DNA from: Empedobacter sp036647415 | GTDB lineage: Bacteria; Bacteroidota; Bacteroidia; Flavobacteriales; Weeksellaceae | Length of the DNA stretch: 64,000 bases | Assembly: GCF_036647415.1 (NCBI RefSeq) | Contig: NZ_JAVXKG010000001.1 | Location: 124,001 to 188,000, forward strand | Direction of reading: 5' to 3' | In this document: one piece after another, positions 18,499 through 27,364 of the stretch | Position numbering within the stretch: position 1 is the first letter of the stretch | Layout: each line of letters starts with the position of its first letter | The notes under the pieces: model-generated | The model's database searches: none | Told to the model about the DNA's origin: nothing | What the model saw: only the letters and a program-made list of their open reading frames with translations | Program-made: the position numbers and the translations under genes

Positions 18499-20950
18499 TC
18501 TTAATCAAATATCAAGTATCATTAATGGTACTTTGATAGGAAATAATCATGAAATTGTGAATCAAATTTTCTTTGATTCTCGAATGATTATTAATCCTAT
18601 TCACGGAATTTTCTTTGCTTTTCATGGCAATCAAAAAGACGGGCATCTATATTTACAAGATGCTTATCAAAAAGGAATCAGGAATTTTGTTGTAGAAAAA
18701 AAAGTAGAAAATTTACCCGATGCCAATTTTATTGAAGTTCAAAATCCGTTGAATGCTTTACAAGTTTGGGCAAAATATCACCGCAAACAATTCTCTTTTC
18801 CCGTTATTGGAATTACAGGTTCTAACGGAAAAACAATTGTGAAAGAATGGTTGAACCAATTGTTATGGAAAAAATTTTCCATCGTTCGTAGTCCAAAAAG
18901 TTACAATTCGCAATTTGGTGCTGCTCTTTCGGTTTTGCAAATGGAGGAAAAAAATAATTTGGGAATTTTTGAAGCTGGAATTTCTATGCCAAAAGAAATG
19001 CAAAATCTCGAAAAAATTATTCAGCCAACAATTGGTGTGTTGACAAAAATTGGAGATGCGCATTTAGAAAATTTCGAAAATCAAGAAGAATTAATTTTAG
19101 AAAAATTGAAATTATTTTCTCATGTAGATAAATTAGTTTTCAATATCGAAAATGAAAAAGTTCTTCAAGCTATTCTTGAAAATGAACATTTGGCAAAAAT
19201 TGATAAATATACTTATGGTTATTCTGATTTTGCAACTGTACAAATCAAGCAAATTCTAAGTAATCAGAACAATACACAAATTTCTATTTTACATAATCAA
19301 GAAGAATTCACTTATTCGATTCCTTTTATTGATGATGCTTCGATCAAAAATAGTTTAATTTGTTTAACAACTTTAATTAGTTTAAATATTGATTATAAGA
19401 AACTTAAAAATGAATTTAGCCAGCTTTTACCAATCGAAATGCGTTTGGAAATAAAAGAAGCTATTAACAATTCTATTTTAATTAATGATACCTTCAATTC
19501 TGACCTAAATTCCTTAAAAATTGGTCTTAATGTACTCAATCAACAACCACGCGATAAAAAATCGTTGGTTTTGACAGATATTTTACAAAGTAATCTTACA
19601 GATGAAGAATTGTATCAACAAACTTCGGATTTGGTAAATTCTTATCATTTTAATGAAATCGTTTTGATTGGAGAAAAAATTTCTCAGTTCAAACATCTTT
19701 TTCAATCGTATGTTCGTTCGTTCAATTCTACCGAAGAATTTTTACAACAGTTCAAACATCAAAATGTCGACCACGAAGCTATTTTATTAAAAGGTTCGCG
19801 TCCATTCAAATTAGAAAAAATCTCGAATGAATTAGAAACGCGTTCTAACGATTCTGTTCTCGAAATTAATTTGCAACATCTCATCGAAAATATAAATGTC
19901 TATCGTTCTTTGCTAAAACCTACCACAAAATTGATGTGTATGGTAAAGGCAAATAGCTATGGTACGGGAAGTGTGGAAGTGGCAAATACGTTGCAAAATA
20001 ACGGTGTTGATTTTCTTGGTGTTGCTATTGCAGATGAAGGAAAAGAGTTGCGAGAAGCCGGAATTACAGTTCCTATTATTGTGATGAATCCGGAACAAAG
20101 TAGTTATTCTACTGTGATTGATTATCAATTAGATCCTGAGATTTATAGTTTGCGTGTCTTGAAACTATTTATTCAGAAATTACAAGAAAAGCAAATTTCT
20201 TCGCCTTATCCAATTCACCTAAAAATGGAATCGGGTATGAATCGTCTTGGTTTTCATGAAGATGATTTTGAAGAATTAATTTCTATTCTCAAAAATAATT
20301 CGCAAGTCTATGTTTGTTCTATTTTCACGCATTTGGCAACAGCAGATATGCCAGAAGAATTGGATTATGTCAATTATCAATTAAATCGTTTTGATAATAG
20401 TTATGATACAATTACAAAAGCATTAGATATAAAGCCTATAAAACATGCGTTAAATTCTCCTGGAATAGAAGCTTATGGCGAGCATCAGTATGACATGGTT
20501 CGGTTAGGGATTGGTATGTATGGCTATTCTGAACATACAGATTTTATGCAAAAATATTTGAAACCTGTTGTTCGATTCAAAACTGTAATTTCTCAAATTT
20601 CTGAATTAAAAAAAGGAGAAACTGTAAGTTATGGTCGTCGATTTACTGCCGAGCGTACAACAAAAATAGCGACTTTACCAGTGGGTTACGCAGACGGTAT
20701 TCGCCGAACATTGGGCTACGGAAAAGGAAAAGTTGGTATCAACGGAAAATTAGCAACCATAACTGGAACTATTTGCATGGATATGATGATGGTAGATGTT
20801 ACTGATATTTCGTGTAAAGAAGGCGATGAAGTAACAATTTTTGGTAATTCGCCAACATTGGTAGATGTTACCAAATGGTTAGAAACTATTCCTTATGAAG
20901 TGTTGACTTCCGTTTCGCAACGAATAAAACGTGTTTATTACAAAGAATAA
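18485..20950 (+). CDS. murF/alr: Bifunctional MurF ligase / alanine racemase
   Basis: An 821-residue fusion known from Bacteroidota. Residues 1-445 are a Mur ligase (ATP loop GSNGKT 112-117, then NDTFNSDLNSLKIGL in the C-terminal domain) that adds D-Ala-D-Ala to UDP-MurNAc-tripeptide. Residues 455-821 are a PLP alanine racemase: PLP lysine Lys488 in MVKANSYGTGS, RLGIGMYGY, and the second-domain block YADGIRRTLGYGKG. It makes D-Ala and uses its dipeptide for peptidoglycan. The start is a TTG inside the tdk end; no ATG lies close enough to keep the LNQISSIINGTLIG N-terminus. A hairpin terminator follows. Confidence 0.93.
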   Translation: MKSYNLNQISSIINGTLIGNNHEIVNQIFFDSRMIINPIHGIFFAFHGNQKDGHLYLQDAYQKGIRNFVVEKKVENLPDANFIEVQNPLNALQVWAKYHRKQFSFPVIGITGSNGKTIVKEWLNQLLWKKFSIVRSPKSYNSQFGAALSVLQMEEKNNLGIFEAGISMPKEMQNLEKIIQPTIGVLTKIGDAHLENFENQEELILEKLKLFSHVDKLVFNIENEKVLQAILENEHLAKIDKYTYGYSDFATVQIKQILSNQNNTQISILHNQEEFTYSIPFIDDASIKNSLICLTTLISLNIDYKKLKNEFSQLLPIEMRLEIKEAINNSILINDTFNSDLNSLKIGLNVLNQQPRDKKSLVLTDILQSNLTDEELYQQTSDLVNSYHFNEIVLIGEKISQFKHLFQSYVRSFNSTEEFLQQFKHQNVDHEAILLKGSRPFKLEKISNELETRSNDSVLEINLQHLIENINVYRSLLKPTTKLMCMVKANSYGTGSVEVANTLQNNGVDFLGVAIADEGKELREAGITVPIIVMNPEQSSYSTVIDYQLDPEIYSLRVLKLFIQKLQEKQISSPYPIHLKMESGMNRLGFHEDDFEELISILKNNSQVYVCSIFTHLATADMPEELDYVNYQLNRFDNSYDTITKALDIKPIKHALNSPGIEAYGEHQYDMVRLGIGMYGYSEHTDFMQKYLKPVVRFKTVISQISELKKGETVSYGRRFTAERTTKIATLPVGYADGIRRTLGYGKGKVGINGKLATITGTICMDMMMVDVTDISCKEGDEVTIFGNSPTLVDVTKWLETIPYEVLTSVSQRIKRVYYKE

Positions 20951-20957
20951 TATATGG

Positions 20958-20987
20958 AAAGAGTTACTGAAAAGTAGCTCTTTTTTT
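20958..20987 (+). terminator. Rho-independent terminator after murF-alr
   Basis: AGAGTTACT (20960-20968) pairs with AGTAGCTCT (20973-20981) around a GAAA tetraloop, with one G-T wobble, and seven T follow. Confidence 0.82.
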
Positions 20988-21000
20988 GTACCTTAATCTG

Positions 21001-21195
21001 ATGAAATTTTTATTGTATTTGTTTCTAATCATCTCATTAGTTCCTGTTATATTTTTAGGAATCATTTATGCCTCTACATTTATTTCATCAATATTTGGAA
21101 CAGAGCCTTTGGGAAGTTTTATTATTTTAATTTTAATAATTGTTCTTTTAGTACTTAATTATTCCATCAAAATTCAAAAATTTAAAAAAAACTAA
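21001..21195 (+). CDS. Small two-helix membrane protein
   Basis: From the ATG at 21001 this is a 64-residue protein made of two hydrophobic segments (about 1-28 and 38-56) and a basic tail (KIQKFKKN). A TTG at 20986 would lengthen it by five residues but lies in the terminator T-run. It sits between the murF-alr terminator and the patatin gene. The base composition and clean reading frame make it plausible, but there is no recognisable family and no function can be assigned. Confidence 0.5.
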   Translation: MKFLLYLFLIISLVPVIFLGIIYASTFISSIFGTEPLGSFIILILIIVLLVLNYSIKIQKFKKN

Positions 21196-21237
21196 GCCCT
21201 AAAATCTTTATCTTTATTCCACAATATAAACCTATTT

Positions 21238-23445
21238 ATGCGCAGTCTTTTTGCTTTTATCGTTTTACTTTCAGCATTTTCATTTGCTCAACAAACCAAA
21301 AATGATTCTACACGTCTCAAAGTTGGTGTTGTTTTGAGTGGTGGTGGCGCAAAAGGCTATGCACATGTTGGTGCTTTGAAGAAGATTGAAGAAGCAGGAA
21401 TCAAGATTGATTACATTGGCGGAACAAGTATGGGCGCTATAATTGGTGGTTTATATGCGGCTGGTTATACACCAGATGAGTTAGAGAAAATTATGCATCA
21501 ATTGGATATTTCTTCTCTTATAACTCAGAATAAAGATCGTGCAGAAATTCCTTTTTTTGATAAATCGTACAAAGAAAAATACATCTTAGAATTGCCTTTT
21601 GATAACTTCAAATTAACCATTCCGAATGCAATTTCCAAAGGACAAGGACCATTAGATTTATTGACTTATTTATTTCGTCCGGTACATGATATTGATGATT
21701 TCAACAAACTTCCTACGCCTTTTGTTTGTATCGGAACGAATATTGAAACTGGAGAAGAAAAAGTTTTCCGATCAGGATTTTTACCTCGAGTTGTTTTGGC
21801 TTCGGGTGCTTATCCTACGATGTTAGATCCTGTAGAAATTGATGGAAAGTTATATGTAGATGGCGGTGTTGTAAATAATTTTCCCGTAAAAGAAGTCAAA
21901 GAAATGGGCGCTGATATTATAATTGGAGTCGAGTTGGGAGATGGTTTACAAAATAGAGATGAATTAAATTCTGCCATTGATATTCTAAGTCAAATTATGA
22001 CAATGAGTATCGTGAAGAAGACGAATGAGCAGAAAAAAATGGTCGATTTGATGATTAAACCATCTCTAAAAGATTATTCTGTTACAAGTTTTGATGATGT
22101 AGATTCTATTTACCAAAAAGGTGTAGTTGCTGCAGATAAAGTTTTCGATCAATTAAAAGAAATTGCTAAAAAACAAAACGCCTTCAATAAATCACGAAAC
22201 GAAATAAAATTAGATGACTATGTTTTGGTAAAAGATATAAAAGTGGAAGGATTAAAAAGTTTTAATGATAATTATATCGAAGGAAAATTAGGAATTAGAA
22301 CGCCCGAATTGATAAAATACGATGATTTAAAAACAGGAATTAGTCGACTTTATGCTTCTGGAAACTTCAATAATATTACCTATAAAATTTCAGAATTAGA
22401 CGAAAATGAAAACCTTTTGACCTTAAATGTAGAAGAAAATAAAACCAAACAATCCATTCGTTTTGGCTTGCATTATGATGATTTATTCAAAACAGGATTA
22501 CTTTTGAACTTTACTTCAAAAAACTTATTTCTTAAAAACTCTATTCTTTCTGCCGATGTTGTCGTAGGAGATTATGCGCGATATAATGTCAATTTTTTCA
22601 TCGATAACGGATATTTCCCAAGCATAGGTTTCAATTCATTTTCTCATTATTTTGACAAAGAAATCGATCTTCGAAATATCTATAATGAAGACATGATTTA
22701 CAAAAAAGTGAACTTTAATTTTCGAGAATATATTAATCAAATCTATATACAATCTACGCTAAAAGAAAAATATGCAATTGGTATAGGTTTAGAACATCAA
22801 TACATTAAAATATTTACAAATAATTTTATTGAAGACAATAACACAGGTTTCCCTTCTAAAACCGAAGGTTTTTATTGGAAAGGTTATGGATATATAAAAG
22901 CCGATAATCGTAACAATGCGAACTATGCGAGAAGTGGTTTAAAATTTGATGCTAGTTTTAAGTATCTTTTTGATTCAAATGTAGATGGATTTGAAAACAA
23001 CTACTTATTAGAAGGAAGTTTAGAAGCAAATTTTCCGTTAAATAATTTCCTAAGTTACAGATTTACTGCTAACTTTGGAACCTTTTTTAACGATAACGTA
23101 ACAATGCCTCAAAAGTTTTTCTTAGGAGGATATGTTGAACAAGATTTTCTCAATAATACAAAGTTCTATGGCTTGCCATTTGGTACAGCAATTGGCAATA
23201 ATCAGTTGATTTTTGGGTCGTATTTACAAGCCAAAATACTGAAAAACCACTATGCAAGTTTATTTATGAATATTGCTAATTTAGAAAACAGATTTGAACA
23301 ATTGAGTTTAACAGATTACAAATATCTCGGATATGGTATGACATACGGATATGATAGTCCCTTGGGACCAATAAATTTTATCTGGAGTTATTCACCTTAC
23401 ACAAAAAAAGGATTATTTAATTTAAGTTTAGGTTACTGGTTTTAG
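21238..23445 (+). CDS. Patatin-like phospholipase with POTRA/BamA-type barrel
   Basis: A 735-residue protein. A Sec signal peptide (MRSLFAFIVLLSAFSFAQ) is followed by a patatin domain: oxyanion loop GGGAKG (35-40), nucleophile elbow GTSMG with Ser64, and the Asp of the dyad in DGG (Asp208). Residues about 320-395 resemble one POTRA domain (VKDIKVEGLKSFNDNYI), and 400-735 form a 16-strand-like outer-membrane barrel ending in an aromatic residue (LGYWF). It matches PlpD-type phospholipases of the type Vd family. It may act on membrane phospholipids. It sits 4 bp upstream of ybeY. Confidence 0.9.
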   Translation: MRSLFAFIVLLSAFSFAQQTKNDSTRLKVGVVLSGGGAKGYAHVGALKKIEEAGIKIDYIGGTSMGAIIGGLYAAGYTPDELEKIMHQLDISSLITQNKDRAEIPFFDKSYKEKYILELPFDNFKLTIPNAISKGQGPLDLLTYLFRPVHDIDDFNKLPTPFVCIGTNIETGEEKVFRSGFLPRVVLASGAYPTMLDPVEIDGKLYVDGGVVNNFPVKEVKEMGADIIIGVELGDGLQNRDELNSAIDILSQIMTMSIVKKTNEQKKMVDLMIKPSLKDYSVTSFDDVDSIYQKGVVAADKVFDQLKEIAKKQNAFNKSRNEIKLDDYVLVKDIKVEGLKSFNDNYIEGKLGIRTPELIKYDDLKTGISRLYASGNFNNITYKISELDENENLLTLNVEENKTKQSIRFGLHYDDLFKTGLLLNFTSKNLFLKNSILSADVVVGDYARYNVNFFIDNGYFPSIGFNSFSHYFDKEIDLRNIYNEDMIYKKVNFNFREYINQIYIQSTLKEKYAIGIGLEHQYIKIFTNNFIEDNNTGFPSKTEGFYWKGYGYIKADNRNNANYARSGLKFDASFKYLFDSNVDGFENNYLLEGSLEANFPLNNFLSYRFTANFGTFFNDNVTMPQKFFLGGYVEQDFLNNTKFYGLPFGTAIGNNQLIFGSYLQAKILKNHYASLFMNIANLENRFEQLSLTDYKYLGYGMTYGYDSPLGPINFIWSYSPYTKKGLFNLSLGYWF

Positions 23446-23449
23446 AACA

Positions 23450-23872
23450 ATGATAGAATTATTTTACGAAACAGAATTTGAGATAAAAGATGCTCAAATT
23501 TGGATAGATTGGATCGTAGAAAGTATGAAGAATGAAGGAAAAACGATAGAAGAATTAAACTATATTTTCTGTGATGATGAATACTTACTTCAAATTAATC
23601 GTCAATATTTAGATCACGATTATTATACAGATGTTATCGGTTTTGATAATTCTGAAGACGATCAATTAATGGGCGATATTTTTATTAGTATCGAAAGAAT
23701 TAAAGACAATTCAACTCAAAATAATGTTTCTTTTGAAAATGAATTAGCGCGTGTTATTATTCATGGAACATTACATTTCGCTGGTTATTTAGACAAAGAA
23801 CCTGAAGAGAAAGAATTAATGACTTCGAAAGAAGATTACTATTTAGGAACATTTAGTTTACTAAATTCATAA
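23450..23872 (+). CDS. ybeY: rRNA maturation factor YbeY
   Basis: A 140-residue UPF0054 protein, thought to be a metal-dependent RNase in 16S rRNA 3'-end maturation and ribosome quality control. The motif is HGTLHFAGYLD at 105-115: His105 and His109 are present, but the third zinc His of the classical H-x3-H-x5-H motif is replaced by Asp115. I recall the same change (GYKDK type) in other flavobacterial YbeY, so it is probably a lineage trait and not decay. The stop codon TAA overlaps the first parS-like palindrome. Confidence 0.9.
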   Translation: MIELFYETEFEIKDAQIWIDWIVESMKNEGKTIEELNYIFCDDEYLLQINRQYLDHDYYTDVIGFDNSEDDQLMGDIFISIERIKDNSTQNNVSFENELARVIIHGTLHFAGYLDKEPEEKELMTSKEDYYLGTFSLLNS

Positions 23873-23888
23873 TGTTCCACGTGGAACA
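23873..23888. promoter_or_regulatory. parS-like ParB-binding site 1
   Basis: TGTTCCACGTGGAACA is a perfect 16-bp palindrome (perfect over 20 bp, 23871-23890). It differs from the widespread parS consensus TGTTTCACGTGAAACA only by the symmetric T-to-C/A-to-G pair and agrees with variants known in many phyla. It sits between ybeY and mnmG and overlaps the ybeY stop. It would nucleate ParB for chromosome segregation; parAB is not in this window. Confidence 0.8.
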
Positions 23889-23924
23889 TTTATTATTTTA
23901 AATCAAAAATAAGTTTAAAATCAA

Positions 23925-25796
23925 ATGATATTTCAATCAGAATATGATGTAATTGTAGTTGGTGGTGGACACGCTGGCGCAGAAGCAACAGCCGCAGCAG
24001 CCAATTTAGGAGCAAAAACGCTTCTTGTTACGATGAACTTACAAATGATCGGACAAATGTCTTGTAATCCTGCTATGGGAGGAATTGCAAAAGGACAAAT
24101 TGTTCGAGAAATTGATGCATTAGGTGGATACTCAGGTATCATCACAGATAAAACAATGATTCAATTCAAGATGTTGAATCAATCAAAAGGTCCTGCAATG
24201 TGGTCGCCTCGCGCACAATCAGACCGAATGCGTTTTGCAGAAGAATGGCGTTTATCGTTAGAAAGAACAGAAAATGTTGACTTCTTTCAAGACATGGTAA
24301 AAAGCTTAATCATCGAAAATGGAAAAGTTTGTGGAGTTGTTACAGCAATGGGAATGAGAATTCGTTCTAAATCTGTCGTGCTTACAAATGGTACTTTTCT
24401 AAATGGTTTAATCCACATCGGAGAAAAACAATTTGGTGGTGGACGTATGGGCGAATCTGCTGCTTACGGAATAACAGAACAGTTAGTAGAATTAGGTTTT
24501 GAAGCTGGACGAATGAAAACAGGAACTCCTCCACGTGTAGATGGTCGCTCTATTGATTATTCTAAAATGGTCGAACAACCAGGAGATGAAAATCCGTCAA
24601 AATTCTCTTATACAAATACACCAAAATTAACAAAACAACGCTCTTGTTGGATTACATATACCAACCAAGAAGTACACGATTTGTTACGAGAAGGTTTCGA
24701 TCGTTCGCCAATGTTTAATGGAACAATTCAATCTACAGGACCAAGATATTGTCCTTCTATTGAAGATAAAATTAATCGTTTTGCAGACAAAGATCGTCAT
24801 CAAATTTTTGCAGAACCAGAAGGTTGGAATACGATGGAATTCTATATTAATGGATTTTCAACATCATTACCAGACGATATTCAAGCAAGAGCTTTACGTA
24901 CAGTTCCTGGTTTTGAACATGCAAAAATCTTACGTCCTGGTTATGCAATCGAATATGATTTCTTTCCGCCAACACAATTAAAACACACATTAGAAACCAA
25001 AATAATTGACAATTTATATTGCGCTGGACAAATTAACGGAACAACAGGATATGAAGAAGCGGCTTCTCAAGGATTAATGGCTGGTATTAATGCAGCATTA
25101 AAAATTCAAGAAAAAGAACCTTTAATCCTAAATCGTAACGAAGCATATATTGGTGTTTTGATAGATGATTTAATCACAAAAGGAACAGAAGAACCTTATC
25201 GTATGTTTACTTCTCGTGCAGAATATCGTATTCTATTAAGACAAGATAATGCTGACGAACGATTAACAAGAAAAGCTTTTGATATTGGTTTAGCATCGGA
25301 AGATCGTTTGAGAAGAATGGAAGAAAAATTTGACAAAGCAGAAAAATTAATCAACTATTTCGAAGAAAACTCTGTTCAACCAAAAGAGATAAATGAAGTT
25401 ATTGAAGAGCGAGAAGGAACACCATTAAAACAACCAAATAAAATGATTGCGGTTATTTCTCGTCCTGAATTAAAATTAGCTGATTTCACAAAATTACCTC
25501 GTGTAAAAGAATTTGTTGAAGAAAATAAATATGATGTTGAAGAATTGGAACAAACCGAAATTCAAATCAAATACAAAGGCTACATCAAGAAAGAACAACA
25601 AAACGCAGATAAACTTCATCGATTAGAAAATTTAAAAATACCAACAAATATTGATTATAATTTGTTAGTTTCGATGTCGATAGAAGCGCGTCAAAAAATG
25701 ACAAAATTACGACCTGCAACTGTAGCGCAAGCATCAAGAATAAGTGGTGTTTCGCCAGCAGATATTAGTGTATTATTAATTTACATGGGTAGATAA
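23925..25796 (+). CDS. mnmG: tRNA uridine-5-carboxymethylaminomethyl(34) synthesis enzyme MnmG
   Basis: A 623-residue FAD enzyme, full length for MnmG (GidA). The FAD dinucleotide motif GGGHAGAEA is at 13-21, with the conserved blocks SCNPAMGGIAKGQIVREIDALGG, GTFLNGLIHIG, RMKTGTPPRVDGRSID and CAGQINGTTGYEEAASQGL, and the C-terminal tRNA-binding helical domain (RLENLKIPTNIDY). With MnmE it installs the cmnm5 group at wobble U34 of several tRNAs. It is bracketed by two parS-like sites, in keeping with gidA often lying near the origin. The stop is 1 bp before the next ATG. Confidence 0.97.
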   Translation: MIFQSEYDVIVVGGGHAGAEATAAAANLGAKTLLVTMNLQMIGQMSCNPAMGGIAKGQIVREIDALGGYSGIITDKTMIQFKMLNQSKGPAMWSPRAQSDRMRFAEEWRLSLERTENVDFFQDMVKSLIIENGKVCGVVTAMGMRIRSKSVVLTNGTFLNGLIHIGEKQFGGGRMGESAAYGITEQLVELGFEAGRMKTGTPPRVDGRSIDYSKMVEQPGDENPSKFSYTNTPKLTKQRSCWITYTNQEVHDLLREGFDRSPMFNGTIQSTGPRYCPSIEDKINRFADKDRHQIFAEPEGWNTMEFYINGFSTSLPDDIQARALRTVPGFEHAKILRPGYAIEYDFFPPTQLKHTLETKIIDNLYCAGQINGTTGYEEAASQGLMAGINAALKIQEKEPLILNRNEAYIGVLIDDLITKGTEEPYRMFTSRAEYRILLRQDNADERLTRKAFDIGLASEDRLRRMEEKFDKAEKLINYFEENSVQPKEINEVIEEREGTPLKQPNKMIAVISRPELKLADFTKLPRVKEFVEENKYDVEELEQTEIQIKYKGYIKKEQQNADKLHRLENLKIPTNIDYNLLVSMSIEARQKMTKLRPATVAQASRISGVSPADISVLLIYMGR

Positions 25797-25797
25797 A

Positions 25798-26691
25798 ATG
25801 GAAAATGTTCCACGTGAAACATATCAAGAAAATCCTTCAAAAGAAGGATTTTTTGGTAAGAAGAAATTAGATTTAAAAGATTATTTTTTGACAGGAGAAA
25901 ACTTCGAATTATACGAAGATTCTAAAACGGGAGTTTTGTATACTCTCCCCCAGCCTATCGAAAATTTAGAAAAGTATTACGAAAGCGAAAATTATATTTC
26001 GCACACAGATGGTAAAAAATCTGTTTTCGAAAGATTTTATCAAATTGCAAAATCAATTAATCTAAATAATAAATTAGAGTTGATTAATAAAATAGCAAAT
26101 GGTAAAAAGATTTTGGATTATGGTTGTGGCGTTGGCGACTACTTAGAATTTATGCAAAAAAATGGTTATGATGTTTTGGGAATGGAACCAAATGATTCTG
26201 CCAGAAAAATTGCTCAATCAAAAATAGGAAAAGACAAAGTTGTTTCTACAGAACTAGAACAGATAAATGAAAAATTTGATGTCATTACACTTTGGCATGT
26301 TTTAGAACATATTCCGAATCTGAATGAAATAATAGAACAGTTAAAAAATCATTTGACAGAAAATGGAACTTTAATAATTGCTGTTCCAAATCATCAGTCG
26401 TATGATGCAAAATATTATGGTGAAAAATGGGCGGCTTACGATGTTCCTCGTCATCTTTGGCATTTTACAGAAGATAGTATGCGCAGACTTTTTAACAACT
26501 TTGGTATGAAAATTGAATCTGTACATCCGATGAAATTAGATGCATTTTATGTGAGTCTACTTTCAGAAAAATACAAGGGTAATAAATTAGGTTTTTTAAA
26601 TGCAATTCGAGTTGGAATACAATCTAACATGAAAGCAAAGAAAACAGGAGAATATTCTTCATTAATTTATACAATTAAGATTCAAAATTAA
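25798..26691 (+). CDS. Class I SAM-dependent methyltransferase, degenerate zinc-ribbon N-terminus
   Basis: A 297-residue protein with motif I ILDYGCGVGDYLEFM (about 103-117), a MEPNDSARKIA block and WHVLEHIPN (about 166-174). The family normally starts with a CxxC zinc ribbon; here the N-terminus (ENVPRET ... KDYFLTGENFELYEDSKTGVLYTLPQP) keeps the flanking pattern but has no cysteines. Codons 3-8 are formed by a parS-like site. It follows mnmG with a 1-bp gap, as a methyltransferase often does in flavobacteria. The substrate is unknown. Confidence 0.85.
   Translation: MENVPRETYQENPSKEGFFGKKKLDLKDYFLTGENFELYEDSKTGVLYTLPQPIENLEKYYESENYISHTDGKKSVFERFYQIAKSINLNNKLELINKIANGKKILDYGCGVGDYLEFMQKNGYDVLGMEPNDSARKIAQSKIGKDKVVSTELEQINEKFDVITLWHVLEHIPNLNEIIEQLKNHLTENGTLIIAVPNHQSYDAKYYGEKWAAYDVPRHLWHFTEDSMRRLFNNFGMKIESVHPMKLDAFYVSLLSEKYKGNKLGFLNAIRVGIQSNMKAKKTGEYSSLIYTIKIQN
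25806..25821. promoter_or_regulatory. parS-like ParB-binding site 2, inside a coding start
   Basis: TGTTCCACGTGAAACA matches the general parS pattern at every position (TGTTYCACGTGAAACA). It lies at codons 3-8 of the methyltransferase gene, 1.9 kb from site 1, so ParB binding and the peptide NVPRET are encoded by the same bases. Confidence 0.8.
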
Positions 26692-26821
26692 TATAAAGCT
26701 ATTTAAGCATAGATTTAGACTTAAAATAAGCTGTACTATTGTTTTTTTGAAATTATTGCTTAAAATTAATTTATGAAGCCCGATTTTTAAACTAAAAATG
26801 TAATAAATAAGATAGAAAGCT

Positions 26822-27337
26822 ATGAAAAAAAGTATTTTATTATTTGGTATTTGCGCAACTGCTTTATTAAGTTCTTGTGCATCGACAACAGTTGCAAAAC
26901 AAGAAATTAATACAGGAAAAGAAGTTCGTGGTGCATGGACTTTAACAAATGTAGATTATCAAGGTTTAGCAAATAATCAAGTTGAAGGAAATGTACGTGT
27001 AAACGAAAAAGTAGCACGTGTATTTGATATGGCTTCTCCGGAATGTTATGAAGGTTCTACATGGAATTTAGTTCAAAATAATAAAAAAGGAACTTATACT
27101 TTTAACAGTGCTGGAGCAGATTGTCCACAAGGAACTGCAAATATTATCTGGAACTTAACACAAGATGGTTCGGAAACATATTTTACATTTAAAGATGTTA
27201 CAGGTATCAAAGCAAAACAAAATACAGCTGGATATAAGTTGAGAGTAGATCAAGTTGATACAAACTCTATGCGTTTAGTACAAGATGTAAATGCAAATGG
27301 TAAAATAGTACAAATTGTTTATTCTTTTCAACGTTAA
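26822..27337 (+). CDS. Lipocalin-like lipoprotein
   Basis: A 171-residue protein with a lipoprotein signal (lipobox LSSC, Cys20) and a mature part that begins VRGAWTLTNVDYQG, the GxW start typical of lipocalin-like (PF13648-type) proteins. Alternating beta strands follow (SETYFTFKDV ... GYKLRVDQV ... MRLVQDVN). It probably lies on the periplasmic face of the outer membrane and may bind a small hydrophobic ligand; this is inferred from the fold only. It is 27 bp upstream of the OmpA-like gene, with which it likely forms an operon. Confidence 0.78.
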   Translation: MKKSILLFGICATALLSSCASTTVAKQEINTGKEVRGAWTLTNVDYQGLANNQVEGNVRVNEKVARVFDMASPECYEGSTWNLVQNNKKGTYTFNSAGADCPQGTANIIWNLTQDGSETYFTFKDVTGIKAKQNTAGYKLRVDQVDTNSMRLVQDVNANGKIVQIVYSFQR

Positions 27338-27364
27338 TCAAATCAAACTATAAACTCAGAAATT

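Noticed and set aside
24718..24981. 87-codon plus-strand frame inside mnmG
   Set aside because: It is an alternative frame of a highly conserved enzyme and lacks any recognisable feature.
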